Below are positions 18,035-26,104 of a DNA stretch of 30,266 bases, in pieces (within the stretch, counting starts at the first letter, position 1; each line of letters opens with the position of its first letter). The DNA is from a virus, in the IMG/VR virus record IMGVR_UViG_3300028569_000121, positions 1 to 30,266 of that record, one strand, 5' to 3'. The notes under the pieces are model-generated. The model saw only the letters and a program-made list of their open reading frames with translations, had not been told where the DNA came from and made no database searches. A program made the position numbers and the translations under genes.

Positions 18035-19302
18035 ATAAAAAACCAAAAATTTTTGTAGAATTTGCTTCTTATCGTGATCCTCAATTGCCTATTACGATTG
18101 ATGATATGTTGGAAAAAGCTGATAATCCTGATTTATTTAGCTTTGGTATTTGTTGGCAGTATGATGAAAACGAAGATATAACCAGATATGATAATTTACC
18201 CAATTTTAGAATTCGTAAACATCATTATGACGAAAGCCAAGGATTGGGTTGGGCTAGAGCTATTACAAATGAATTGTATGATGGCGAAGAATTGGTTTTA
18301 CAATTAGATAGTCATCATAGATTTTTAAAAGGATGGGATACTATGATGCTTGAAGATTTTTATCAGGCTAAAAAATTCAGTGATAAGCCTGTTTTGACCA
18401 CATATCTTACCCCATTTGAACCGCAACAAGAAAAATATGAAGAATGTCCTTGTTTGATGAGTCAATATGAATTTAGTAGTGACAAACTTTTGATGAGTCG
18501 CCCGTATCATATCATGGATTACAAAGAAAGAGACTGTGTTATTAAAGCACGAACGATCAGTGGTCATTTTTTCTTGGCTGATGGTTCATTTGTAAAAGAA
18601 GTTCCATATGATCCCGATATTTATTTTGGTGGTTATACAGAAGAAACAACATTAAGTGTTAGAGCATTTACATATGGTTATGATTTTTATAGCCCATATC
18701 GTCAATACATATGGCACGAATATACTAGAAACGGTAGACCTAAACATTGGGAAGATCATGGTACAGAAACATCAGTTGGTTACATTAAAACAAAAAAAAC
18801 CAGCGGTGAAAGAGATATATTTGCAAGGAATAAGACTCGTCAATTATTTGAACAAGAAGATCATAAAATTGATATGGGAAAATACGGTTTAGGTGATGTT
18901 AGAACTTTGAGAGATTATGAAGTATATGGTGGATTTGATTTTAAAAAGTGTAGAATTCAAGATTACACATTACAAGTTAAAACTCCTGCTAACCCGTCTA
19001 ATTGGGAAGAACAATTCATATCTCATAAATATGTAATAACCTGTGAATGGGATTTAGAATTTTTCAAGAAACATAATTTCGAAAAACCAAAATTTATGAC
19101 ATTTGGGTTACAGAATAGTTCAGGTGCTGAAGTTTTCCGTAATGACTTTACCGTGGAAAACGGTAAAGATTATGTAGAACTTTTAAATAATAGATATGTT
19201 GCTAATTTTTATTCTATAGATAAACCAGCCAAAATTGTAATGTATTTATTCGATGAAGATAAACAATGGGGGGAACGTTACGAAAAAGATATTAATGTAT
19301 GA
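18031..19302 (+). CDS. GT60-like glycosyltransferase (GlcNAc-transferase family)
   Basis: The N-terminal half matches the family of Skp1-hydroxyproline and mucin-type polypeptide GlcNAc-transferases (CAZy GT60): KIFVEFASYRDPQL at 6-19, GLGWAR at 71-76, the metal-binding QLDSHHRF at 91-98, then SGHFFLADGSF and YFGGYTEETTLSVRAFTYGY at about 177-218. It is a GT-A fold enzyme without signal peptide or membrane segment, so it would act in the cytoplasm. Residues about 330-423 form an extra beta-rich domain. The ATGA overlaps with both neighbours show tight translational coupling. Family members modify protein Thr, Ser or hydroxyproline. Many bacterial and viral relatives have unknown acceptors, so the acceptor here is open. 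Confidence 0.82.
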   Translation: MNKKPKIFVEFASYRDPQLPITIDDMLEKADNPDLFSFGICWQYDENEDITRYDNLPNFRIRKHHYDESQGLGWARAITNELYDGEELVLQLDSHHRFLKGWDTMMLEDFYQAKKFSDKPVLTTYLTPFEPQQEKYEECPCLMSQYEFSSDKLLMSRPYHIMDYKERDCVIKARTISGHFFLADGSFVKEVPYDPDIYFGGYTEETTLSVRAFTYGYDFYSPYRQYIWHEYTRNGRPKHWEDHGTETSVGYIKTKKTSGERDIFARNKTRQLFEQEDHKIDMGKYGLGDVRTLRDYEVYGGFDFKKCRIQDYTLQVKTPANPSNWEEQFISHKYVITCEWDLEFFKKHNFEKPKFMTFGLQNSSGAEVFRNDFTVENGKDYVELLNNRYVANFYSIDKPAKIVMYLFDEDKQWGERYEKDINV

Positions 19303-20480
19303 GAATAGCATTTATTTTAATTGGGAATAGTAGAAGAAGCAATTATCTTAATGGTGAAAATTTAAGATATGGTGGTGGCGGCGGGTCAGGAACAGACACC
19401 AGTACTATTTTAGTAGCTGAACATCTAGCATCACAAGGACATGATGTTGTTATTGTGACTGAAAAAATGGAACCTTTATTAGAAAAAAAATATGCACAAG
19501 AAGGCAAATTTTTTCCTAGGGGTGAAACTATAAGAGGTGTCCAATATACTGATATCGAATTCAATTATATAGATAATAAAGAATTTGATATACTTGTGAA
19601 TAGTTTATGGTTTCAAGATTATAATAAATTACCAATTAAAGTTACCAAAAGTTTAATATATTGGTGTCATATGCAATGGGTATATGGTATAGACGAAACT
19701 ATCAATTATGCTAAGACTAATAATTTAAGTTTAGGGTTTGTTAATATATCAGAATGGGAAAAAAGCATGACACAATCGGTTGTAGATCATGCATCAAACT
19801 CATATGATAAAGTAAAACAAATGCTTATACCCAATCCAATAATGGATGATATTATCAACGAAGTTTTATCCACAGAAAATATCAGAAACCCTCATAAATT
19901 TGTTTTTCATGCTGGATGGGCAAGAGGTGGTGATGTAGCAGTACAAGCTCTTAGAGAATTGAATTATCCTGATTCTGAATTCCATGCTTTTGATTATTTG
20001 ATGTGTACGCATGCTCATAGTGATACTTTTTTTAAAATGCATAACGGTGTTGATAAAAAAACATTGTTTAAAAATATAGCAGAAAGTGAATATTTCATTT
20101 ATCCTCTTTATACACCATATCAAGATGTCCATAAAGATACTTTTTCTTGTGTTGTAGCAGAAGCTATAGCATTAGGAGCAATACCCGTAACATATGCATT
20201 AGGTGCTTTGCCTGAAAATTTTGATGGGTATTGCTATTGGTTAGATTTTCCAAACGGAGTAGATCCTGTTGCAATACAAAAAGAAGCATTAACTAAAGAT
20301 TATGATGGTAAATTTAAATGTACTGATAATATAGTTAAAGCTATAACTTGGTTAGAAAATAATCCACAATATAAACAAAATATAAGAGAAAATGGTAAAA
20401 AATATATTTTAGATAAATTTAATACCGAAAAAATTGGTAATATGTGGATAGATTTTTTTAATATTCTTTTAAACGACTAA
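19299..20480 (+). CDS. GT-B fold glycosyltransferase (GT4-like)
   Basis: The protein has 393 residues. The N-terminal Rossmann half begins MRIAFILIG and has an unusual Gly-rich loop GGGGGSGTDTS at 25-35 where donor or acceptor binds in this fold, followed by AEHLASQGHDVVIVT. The C-terminal half has FVFHAGWARGGDVAVQALREL, then KNIAESEYFIYP and the family-type E-rich motif in FSCVVAEAIALGAIPV (about 283-300), ending DGYCYWLDFPNG. Together these indicate a retaining GT-B enzyme, probably GT4-like. Donor and acceptor cannot be read from sequence. It overlaps the upstream gene by ATGA and is four bases from the methyltransferase gene. Confidence 0.8.
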   Translation: MRIAFILIGNSRRSNYLNGENLRYGGGGGSGTDTSTILVAEHLASQGHDVVIVTEKMEPLLEKKYAQEGKFFPRGETIRGVQYTDIEFNYIDNKEFDILVNSLWFQDYNKLPIKVTKSLIYWCHMQWVYGIDETINYAKTNNLSLGFVNISEWEKSMTQSVVDHASNSYDKVKQMLIPNPIMDDIINEVLSTENIRNPHKFVFHAGWARGGDVAVQALRELNYPDSEFHAFDYLMCTHAHSDTFFKMHNGVDKKTLFKNIAESEYFIYPLYTPYQDVHKDTFSCVVAEAIALGAIPVTYALGALPENFDGYCYWLDFPNGVDPVAIQKEALTKDYDGKFKCTDNIVKAITWLENNPQYKQNIRENGKKYILDKFNTEKIGNMWIDFFNILLND

Positions 20481-20484
20481 ATTT

Positions 20485-21210
20485 ATGAACGATAAAACAC
20501 ATTTAACAAATTATTACAAAAGATTACATAATGATGGTGATATTCCCACTCAACATATAAAATATTTATATAAAATAGAAGAATATTTTAACATAAAACC
20601 TAATGTTATTTTTGATATAGGATCTGCTATTTTACATTGGACAAAAAATGCCAAAAAAATTTGGAAGGATTCGCGTATTATAGCATTTGAGGCTATGGAA
20701 GAAGTAGAAGATTTTTATAAAGATTACGGTGTTGAATATGAGATTGGCGTGTTTAGCGATACTGATGATAAAGAACTTATATTTTATAACAATCCTATAT
20801 ATTTAGGAGGAAATTCATATTATAAAGAAAATTCTAAATATTCTTCTGCTGCTGAAAAAATATATTTGCAAGAATTTGAAACAAAAAGAATAACAAAAAC
20901 AATTGATACTATTATTAAAGAAAAAAATTTACCTTTACCCGATCTTGTAAAAATCGATGTACAAGGAGCTGAAATCGATATTCTTAATGGTATGAAAGAA
21001 AGTTTAATTAATGTCAAACATTTAATAGTAGAATTACAACACGTTCAGTATAATATTGGTGCTAAAATGTTAGATGAATCTTTTCCTATTATAAAATCAT
21101 TTGGATTTGAATTAGTTCCTCTTGATTTGATTATACCTGAAGAAAAAAATAATTATTTTTGCGGTAATGGTCCAGATTGTGATTATCATTTTATAAAAAA
21201 ATGTATTTAA
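20485..21210 (+). CDS. FkbM-family methyltransferase
   Basis: The protein has 241 residues with a class I SAM-dependent methyltransferase fold. Motif I is VIFDIGSAILHWT at 41-53, followed by IIAFEAMEE at 65-73, and the FkbM signature PDLVKIDVQGAEIDILNG at 153-170, then IVELQH. Motif I lacks the second glycine usual in FkbM proteins (DIGANxG), which is worth noting but does not exclude activity. FkbM enzymes often O-methylate sugars in glycan clusters, which fits its place as last gene of the sugar cassette. The start lies four bases after the glycosyltransferase stop. Confidence 0.85.
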   Translation: MNDKTHLTNYYKRLHNDGDIPTQHIKYLYKIEEYFNIKPNVIFDIGSAILHWTKNAKKIWKDSRIIAFEAMEEVEDFYKDYGVEYEIGVFSDTDDKELIFYNNPIYLGGNSYYKENSKYSSAAEKIYLQEFETKRITKTIDTIIKEKNLPLPDLVKIDVQGAEIDILNGMKESLINVKHLIVELQHVQYNIGAKMLDESFPIIKSFGFELVPLDLIIPEEKNNYFCGNGPDCDYHFIKKCI

Positions 21211-21238
21211 TTTTTTTATTGCATTTTATTATTTTAAC

Positions 21239-21246
21239 AATAAATA
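21239..21246 (+). promoter_or_regulatory. Late-promoter-like element AATAAATA
   Basis: It lies 13 bases before the ATG at 21260, in the 49-base AT-rich gap after the methyltransferase gene, and would start a separate transcript for the last two plus-strand genes. Confidence 0.45.
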
Positions 21247-21259
21247 GATATCGAACCTT

Positions 21260-21706
21260 ATGATTATTGAAGAAAATTTACAAGATATCTCTGATATCGA
21301 ATCCAGTTATGAATTTTTATCTAAAATTTTTTTAGAACTTTTAACAATTAAACCTGATTTTAAATCAAGTTTTCAGGCTATAGCACCAGAAATTTATGCT
21401 GATATAGAATCTGCGTCCACTAACCCTAATTGTAGTTGTAGAGGAAAAGTCGAGCATTATGTAAACACAAATAGAGACAAATCTACTGTATTTTTAAATA
21501 AATTTTTGCACGATAATAATTTTAGAATCGATTTAGATGAAATAGACAATCGATATAAATTTGAAATTTATCACGGGAGAGTCGAAACAGTAAAAGTGTC
21601 CGAGTGGAAAGAATTTTCTGATAGTTTAGCCCAAAAAAGAGCAGCATATAGAACATTTTCAGTGTCTAGGGTAGATGATGAATACGTTAATGTGTTTTTC
21701 CTATGA
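21260..21706 (+). CDS. Unknown phage protein (148 residues) with a short Cys motif
   Basis: I do not recognise a family with known function. The N-terminal 50 residues are helical and acidic (SYEFLSKIFLELLTIKPDFK). A distinctive NPNCSCRGKVEHYVN follows at about 56-70. The C-terminal part is strand-rich and basic-to-mixed (KFEIYHGRVETVKVSEWKEF, then [18 protein letters not shown]). It overlaps the next gene by ATGA and so is co-translated with a small membrane protein. A virion or assembly role is possible given the late-type element, but unproven. Confidence 0.75.
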   Translation: MIIEENLQDISDIESSYEFLSKIFLELLTIKPDFKSSFQAIAPEIYADIESASTNPNCSCRGKVEHYVNTNRDKSTVFLNKFLHDNNFRIDLDEIDNRYKFEIYHGRVETVKVSEWKEFSDSLAQKRAAYRTFSVSRVDDEYVNVFFL

Positions 21707-21993
21707 TATTTTTTGAATTTTTAACTTACATAATACTAAGTTTGGGTGTTAGTTTTATGTGGAGCTTTTCAGAAATATTTGCTCCGGTTAGAAATCTAGT
21801 TGCAAAAATTCCATATATAAGAAAACCATTAATATGTCCAGAGTGTAGCAGTTTCTGGATGGGTATATTAACAAGTTTATTCTATAACCCACTTTTTAAT
21901 TTATTAGGATTTACATCTTATCCTTTTTGTGGATTATCGGTTCATTTGTTTGCTTGTTTCTTATATAAGATTTATTTTAAATTAAAGAATTAA
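21703..21993 (+). CDS. Small membrane protein, DUF1360-like
   Basis: The protein has 96 residues with two or three hydrophobic segments (about 3-22, 52-70 and 75-92). Between the first and second lies [14 protein letters not shown], like the CPxCxSFW motif of the DUF1360 family of small membrane proteins found in phages and bacteria. The function of the family is not known to me. The paired cysteines may bind metal or form a disulfide. The last four bases overlap the end of the convergent Thr/Pro-linker gene. Confidence 0.75.
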   Translation: MIFFEFLTYIILSLGVSFMWSFSEIFAPVRNLVAKIPYIRKPLICPECSSFWMGILTSLFYNPLFNLLGFTSYPFCGLSVHLFACFLYKIYFKLKN

Positions 21994-23012
21994 GCACACG
22001 GCGGACAATCTTGGTCTAATGGTCCCCATGTGCTATAGTCTATACTATATGCAATTTGTCCTATAGAATTACTCGCAACAAAATAAATTATTTCGGGGCA
22101 AGTAGTTTCATTTATTGGCGGTGTTGAATCCCACCCCCATCCCGTTCCCCATCCCGTTCCGCCATTTAAATAATCTAATATATTTGGATATGAATTTAAA
22201 TCATATTCAGATTGATGGTAAATATCATCTTTATAAGAACAATTTCCAAAACTTGTAAACGTTATAGTAATTAAATTATTTGTAGGTGTTGGTGTTACTG
22301 TAGGAGTATTAGTTGATGTGCTTGTAGGAGTATTAGTCGGTGTTCCTGTAGGTGTGCCTGTAGGAGTAGGTGTAGGTGTTTCGGTCTCTGTAGGAGTAGG
22401 TGTAGGTGTTTTGGTCTCTGTAGGAGTAGGTGTAGGTGTTTCGGTCTCTGTAGGAGTAGGTGTAGGTGTTTCGGTCTCTGTAGGAGTAGGTGTAGGTGTT
22501 TCGGTCTCTGTAGGAGTAGGTGTAGGTGTCGGTGTTCCTGTAGGTGTGCCTGTAGGAGTAGATGTAGGAGTATTAGTCGGTGTTCCTGTAGGTGTGCCTG
22601 TAGGAGTTCTTGTAGGAGTAGATGTAGGAGTAGGTGTAGGTGTCGGTGTTCTTGTGGGTACAGGTGTTAATGTGGGTGTAGAAGTAGGAGTAGGAGTAGG
22701 TGTAGGTGTCGGTGTTCTTGTGGGTACAGGTGTTAATGTGGGTGTAGAAGTAGGAGTAGGAGTAGGATTAAGAATAACAAAAGAATTATTAGGATCTTTT
22801 GATATAGCAAATTCAATAAACCCTTCACATATACCTATAGATGAAACTTTTATTTTACTGGCATCATATTCAGATAAAGTTACTTCTATTCCATTTAATA
22901 ATTGATCTTTTGTTGCATAAATAGGACTAATAGTACCAAAATCAGTAGAAAGTTTAAAATTTGGTCCTAAACTTATACTTAGACCTCTATTTAATTTTAA
23001 TCTTACTCTCAT
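21990..23012 (-). CDS. Thr/Pro-linker virion-type protein (340 residues)
   Basis: An N-terminal domain of about 80 residues ([19 protein letters not shown] at the start, then [20 protein letters not shown]) is joined by about 160 residues of Thr-Pro repeats (81-244) to a C-terminal domain of about 95 residues that is rich in Tyr, Trp and Gly ([14 protein letters not shown]) and ends DQDCPPCA. The repeated section includes five units with Glu or Lys between the Thr-Pro runs ([10 protein letters not shown]). The N-terminus may dock to the virion and the C-terminus may bind a ligand, with the linker as a flexible or glycosylated spacer; this is inference. It is flanked by a late-type element at its start and by the convergent membrane-protein gene at its end. 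Confidence 0.8.
   Translation of the reverse strand: MRVRLKLNRGLSISLGPNFKLSTDFGTISPIYATKDQLLNGIEVTLSEYDASKIKVSSIGICEGFIEFAISKDPNNSFVILNPTPTPTSTPTLTPVPTRTPTPTPTPTPTSTPTLTPVPTRTPTPTPTPTSTPTRTPTGTPTGTPTNTPTSTPTGTPTGTPTPTPTPTETETPTPTPTETETPTPTPTETETPTPTPTETKTPTPTPTETETPTPTPTGTPTGTPTNTPTSTSTNTPTVTPTPTNNLITITFTSFGNCSYKDDIYHQSEYDLNSYPNILDYLNGGTGWGTGWGWDSTPPINETTCPEIIYFVASNSIGQIAYSIDYSTWGPLDQDCPPCA
22283..22770. repeat. Thr/Pro-coding tandem repeat array, copy 3
   Basis: This is the longest array. Five tandem 30-bp units fill 22381-22530; the second differs by one base (TTGGTC for TCGGTC) that changes Glu to Lys. A 60/66-bp unit is repeated at 22621-22680 and 22681-22746, the first copy lacking six bases, and a third copy starts at 22747. 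All units are multiples of six, so length changes stay in frame. Confidence 0.92.
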
Positions 23013-23020
23013 TATTCAAA

Positions 23021-23028
23021 TACTTATA
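23021..23028 (-). promoter_or_regulatory. Late-promoter-like element TATAAGTA
   Basis: It lies eight bases before the ATG at 23012 and differs from the T4 consensus TATAAATA at one base. Confidence 0.5.
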
Positions 23029-23048
23029 TATAAAAAGTATTTTAAAAA

Positions 23049-24494
23049 TCAATAATGTTTCTCATATTTTATACTACCACAATCCCATATACGATCAATA
23101 TTATTTAATTGCATATTATCCCATTCGGTTAAATTGTTATCAAATGTTTTTAATACTTTCGAAAGTTCTGATTTTCGGTAAGCAAATCTATGTTTTCTTT
23201 GGTTTTTTATAATATACCAATAATTAGGTTGAGTTGTTCCGATTAAATCAAACCCCAATATTTTATAAAGATTACCGTCTGACCATCTTCTGTCAGCATA
23301 AGATAAAACAGTAGAAGGTTTATATTTGTTTTCAAAATATTTTAGTATTTTTGATGCTCCTCCTATAACCGAAAAATTAAATATAGAGCAAAATCTTGTT
23401 AATTCGTAACAATCTTTTTTTGATTTATTTCCCAGTGCTATTCTATATGGGTTAAATGTCATAACCGAAATTAATCTGTTTTTATAATATAATCCTATAA
23501 AAACATTAGACCTATCGTTTCCTTGTATATGATATTTTTTTAAAAATTTTGATTTTTGTTCGGTTGATATTTCTTTAACACAGCAATTTCTAGCATATAT
23601 TTTTCTTATATTTTTCTTAAACAAATTTTTAAGACGCGATTTTACTATTTTTTGTTTTTCTATCCATTCATCTTCGAATATTTGTATGAGTCTATATCCA
23701 GATTCGTTGGTTTTTTTTCTTTTAGTTGTATGATAAAATTTATTCTTTTTACCTGATATTTCTGAGTGCCAATACAGACCATCTATTTCTATTGCGATTT
23801 TATATTTCTCAGAAACAATATCCAATTCAAATGGTGATATAATATTTCTATCTTGTTCTTTGATGTCAGGGTCTAGTGTTTTAACATAATCGCATATATC
23901 ATTTTCTAGTATAGATTGACCGCCTGTATCTATCTTTGGGTTACAAATAAAACATCTTAATGGGTCATAAGAAATTCTTAGATTGGTTTCGATTGTATTA
24001 GAACATTTATTACAACGAAAAGGGTATTTAAACAATCTTCCTTTATAGTCATTATAATCAAATAATGGTTCTAGACTTCCCATTTTTCCGTTTTCATGTA
24101 AACGTTTTAGAATAGTTTTATAAAATTCTTTTTGACTTTTTTCTCTTACCAATTCTCTGGATTGTTTGACTTTTTCACTGATTATTTTCTTTATTTCTGG
24201 TATTTTGGCTGGATTATCAACACCATATTTATCAGTCCACTTTTTCTTTAATTCTTTTTTTATAGTTTCGTTCTGTGCTGCATACTTTGTTCCAAATTTT
24301 TTTAAATTCGTTTCTTCTTTTTTGTTTTTTATATCTTGGAGTTTGGATGGATTATCAACTCCGTATTTTTTCAAGAATATTTGAGCTTTTTTTAATTTAA
24401 CTTCGGGTGATCTATTAGAATGACCCAATATATATGTGTTTTTTATGTTTTTTAAGGTTTCTCCGCATCCACATTTGCATAATTTTTGATCCAT
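23049..24494 (-). CDS. Free-standing homing-endonuclease-like protein, Vsr/EDxHD-type nuclease
   Basis: The protein has 481 residues. The N-terminus has a Cys cluster (CKCGCGE, 6-11), then three copies of a KYGVDNPSK-type repeat (about 43-51, 66-74 and 89-97), common in DNA-binding parts of phage homing endonucleases. A zinc-ribbon pattern CxxC...CxxC lies at 161, 164, 181 and 184. The nuclease core is ELDIVSEKYKIAIEIDGLYWHSE at 223-245 (see key residues E223, D225, E236, D238, H243), ending FEDEW at 273-277. The C-terminal 180 residues (YELTRFCS, VIGGASKIL, SYADRRWSDG) are the extra domain usual in this group. It lies just downstream of the major capsid gene and its terminator. No late-type element is seen before it. 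Confidence 0.85.
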   Translation of the reverse strand: MDQKLCKCGCGETLKNIKNTYILGHSNRSPEVKLKKAQIFLKKYGVDNPSKLQDIKNKKEETNLKKFGTKYAAQNETIKKELKKKWTDKYGVDNPAKIPEIKKIISEKVKQSRELVREKSQKEFYKTILKRLHENGKMGSLEPLFDYNDYKGRLFKYPFRCNKCSNTIETNLRISYDPLRCFICNPKIDTGGQSILENDICDYVKTLDPDIKEQDRNIISPFELDIVSEKYKIAIEIDGLYWHSEISGKKNKFYHTTKRKKTNESGYRLIQIFEDEWIEKQKIVKSRLKNLFKKNIRKIYARNCCVKEISTEQKSKFLKKYHIQGNDRSNVFIGLYYKNRLISVMTFNPYRIALGNKSKKDCYELTRFCSIFNFSVIGGASKILKYFENKYKPSTVLSYADRRWSDGNLYKILGFDLIGTTQPNYWYIIKNQRKHRFAYRKSELSKVLKTFDNNLTEWDNMQLNNIDRIWDCGSIKYEKHY

Positions 24495-24546
24495 ATATAA
24501 TATAATTACATACCTGTATCATAAGTAAAGAAAAAAATAAATAAAT

Positions 24547-24576
24547 AAAAAACCCGCCGTTACCAGCGGGTTTTTT
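24547..24576 (-). terminator. Strong intrinsic terminator after the major capsid gene
   Basis: An 11-bp stem (AAAAAACCCGC with GCGGGTTTTTT) closes an 8-base loop, with a T-run on either strand. It is 35 bases past the gp23 stop. It may also work in the plus direction but no plus-strand gene ends nearby. Confidence 0.88.
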
Positions 24577-24610
24577 AATGATTTGAACTGTTGTAAGTCT
24601 GTTATACGTA

Positions 24611-26050
24611 TTAGAGGTACATTCTTCCACCAGATTGTGTAAATTCTTGGCCAAGGCCGCGAACTAAGATCACATGGTAGAATAAAGATGCACCAAAAAT
24701 GTAATCGACTACACCGTAACGAGTCATAAGACCAACTCTTGGGGAGAAGTCATTAGGACCAACGGTGCGTTGGATCATTACAGGAATATACGGACAATAT
24801 ACGATACCTGTATCGTAATATTCAGTTCCTTTATATCCAAGTAATGCGTATTCAAGAGCACTTCCGCGAGATCCGTCTAGGAATTGGGCATCAGTTCTGG
24901 TATCGCGGTAGATTGTAAAGCGTCCGCCAACATTACCAACTTTGGCAATGCCAGTAGGTTGGGTGTTAACGTTTCCGTTTACAGACATCCACTGAAACTC
25001 AGGCAACATTTCCAAGATCGCGCAAACTCTAGGAGTTGCGATGATGAAGTTAGCAGCACCACGGCGGTTGCGGATGGCGATACGATTTGCTTCAACAATA
25101 ATCTTGGAGTAGAAGTCACGGTTTCTTTCGCCGAGCCAACGTGCGTCAGCTGATACGGCGTACCAGAAGCTATAACCATTCTTCGGACCTGCATTGAGAG
25201 CAACTTGGACCATTCTGATAACCATTTCACGGTCGATTTCGGCTTGAAGCTCATATGACATAGCATTTGTGAGTTCAGAGTCGATATCAAGACCATTCAT
25301 GTTCTTCAAATCTTGTTCAAGTTCAACAGACCAACGTGCGGCTAAACGACGAGTTCCAGCTTCGACGGAGGTTTTGCTAAATTCTACAGTAACTTGAGGA
25401 ATATTACCAGTAAGCTCAAACTGACTTAACAATGCAGCAACGCCAGCATCAGAACCAAGAACTTGGAAATCTGAGTTGCCAGAGAGGGCTGAAGAGCTAG
25501 TGCCAGTAAAGCGTGTGTCCAAATATTGATAGCCAAGTTCTTTTTCATCAGCATAGCTACGGTTAATACCGTCTCTACCTGTCGTGGAAGGACCGAGGTT
25601 ATTGTAACCATCGATGCCATTGCCACCAAGACTATCTGCTTCATAGCGATAACGGAGTGCAAAAGCAAGACCTACAGGACCACTCATAGGTTGAACGCCA
25701 ACGATTTCGTTAGTGATAAGCTCTGGAAATGTACGACGAACCATAGGTATTAATACCTTTGGTAAACGTGCATCACCAGCTGCATAATTATCACCGTTAC
25801 CTACAGCACCGCCGAAGCCCATACTGCCAGCTGAACCAAAGACACCACCAGAGGCGGCGGTATTTGCTTCAGATAGACACCAACGCTCTTGGTTTTCCAT
25901 GAGGATGGCTGTATTGAGACGGGTATGCTCATCGGTAATAGGGGCGACCTTATCGGAACTATGTTCCAAGAGGGGTCTCCATTTTTCAACGAGTTGTTGT
26001 GCGCGGGATCTATCGATAAATCCTGTTGCGGGTTTGATATTTTTGCTCAT
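24611..26050 (-). CDS. 23: Major capsid protein, gp23-like
   Basis: The protein has 479 residues (T4 gp23 has 521) and the HK97-type fold is expected. The stretch VLIPMVRRTFPELITNEIVGVQPMSGPVG (about 96-124) is the conserved segment of T4-type capsid proteins, and the C-terminus GRMYL, preceded by DYIFGASLFYH, also fits. The N-terminal 61 residues would be the propeptide: L59-S60-E61 followed by Ala matches the (L/I)xE cleavage rule of the T4 prohead protease, close to the T4 site at Glu65. The gene follows scaffold gp22, as in T4. Its base composition is visibly richer in G+C than its neighbours, probably codon adaptation of the most expressed gene. No late-type element is seen directly before it; A-rich sequence precedes the ATG. 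Confidence 0.95.
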   Translation of the reverse strand: MSKNIKPATGFIDRSRAQQLVEKWRPLLEHSSDKVAPITDEHTRLNTAILMENQERWCLSEANTAASGGVFGSAGSMGFGGAVGNGDNYAAGDARLPKVLIPMVRRTFPELITNEIVGVQPMSGPVGLAFALRYRYEADSLGGNGIDGYNNLGPSTTGRDGINRSYADEKELGYQYLDTRFTGTSSSALSGNSDFQVLGSDAGVAALLSQFELTGNIPQVTVEFSKTSVEAGTRRLAARWSVELEQDLKNMNGLDIDSELTNAMSYELQAEIDREMVIRMVQVALNAGPKNGYSFWYAVSADARWLGERNRDFYSKIIVEANRIAIRNRRGAANFIIATPRVCAILEMLPEFQWMSVNGNVNTQPTGIAKVGNVGGRFTIYRDTRTDAQFLDGSRGSALEYALLGYKGTEYYDTGIVYCPYIPVMIQRTVGPNDFSPRVGLMTRYGVVDYIFGASLFYHVILVRGLGQEFTQSGGRMYL

Positions 26051-26104
26051 ATTTGTTATTTTTTCTTTCTATTTTTTGGATTTTGATTGGTGAACGATTG
26101 GGTA

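Noticed and set aside
22381-22530. Five 30-bp repeats looking at first like a CRISPR array
   Set aside because: The units are directly tandem with no spacers, lie inside an open reading frame and code for Thr/Pro repeats; no cas genes are nearby.
1282-22770. Diversity-generating retroelement targeting the Thr/Pro or Gly-rich regions
   Set aside because: No reverse transcriptase gene and no template/variable repeat pair with adenine-specific differences is seen in the window.
24979-25668. Several open frames on both strands within the capsid gene
   Set aside because: They arise from the higher G+C of this gene, lack start context, and the capsid frame fully explains the region.
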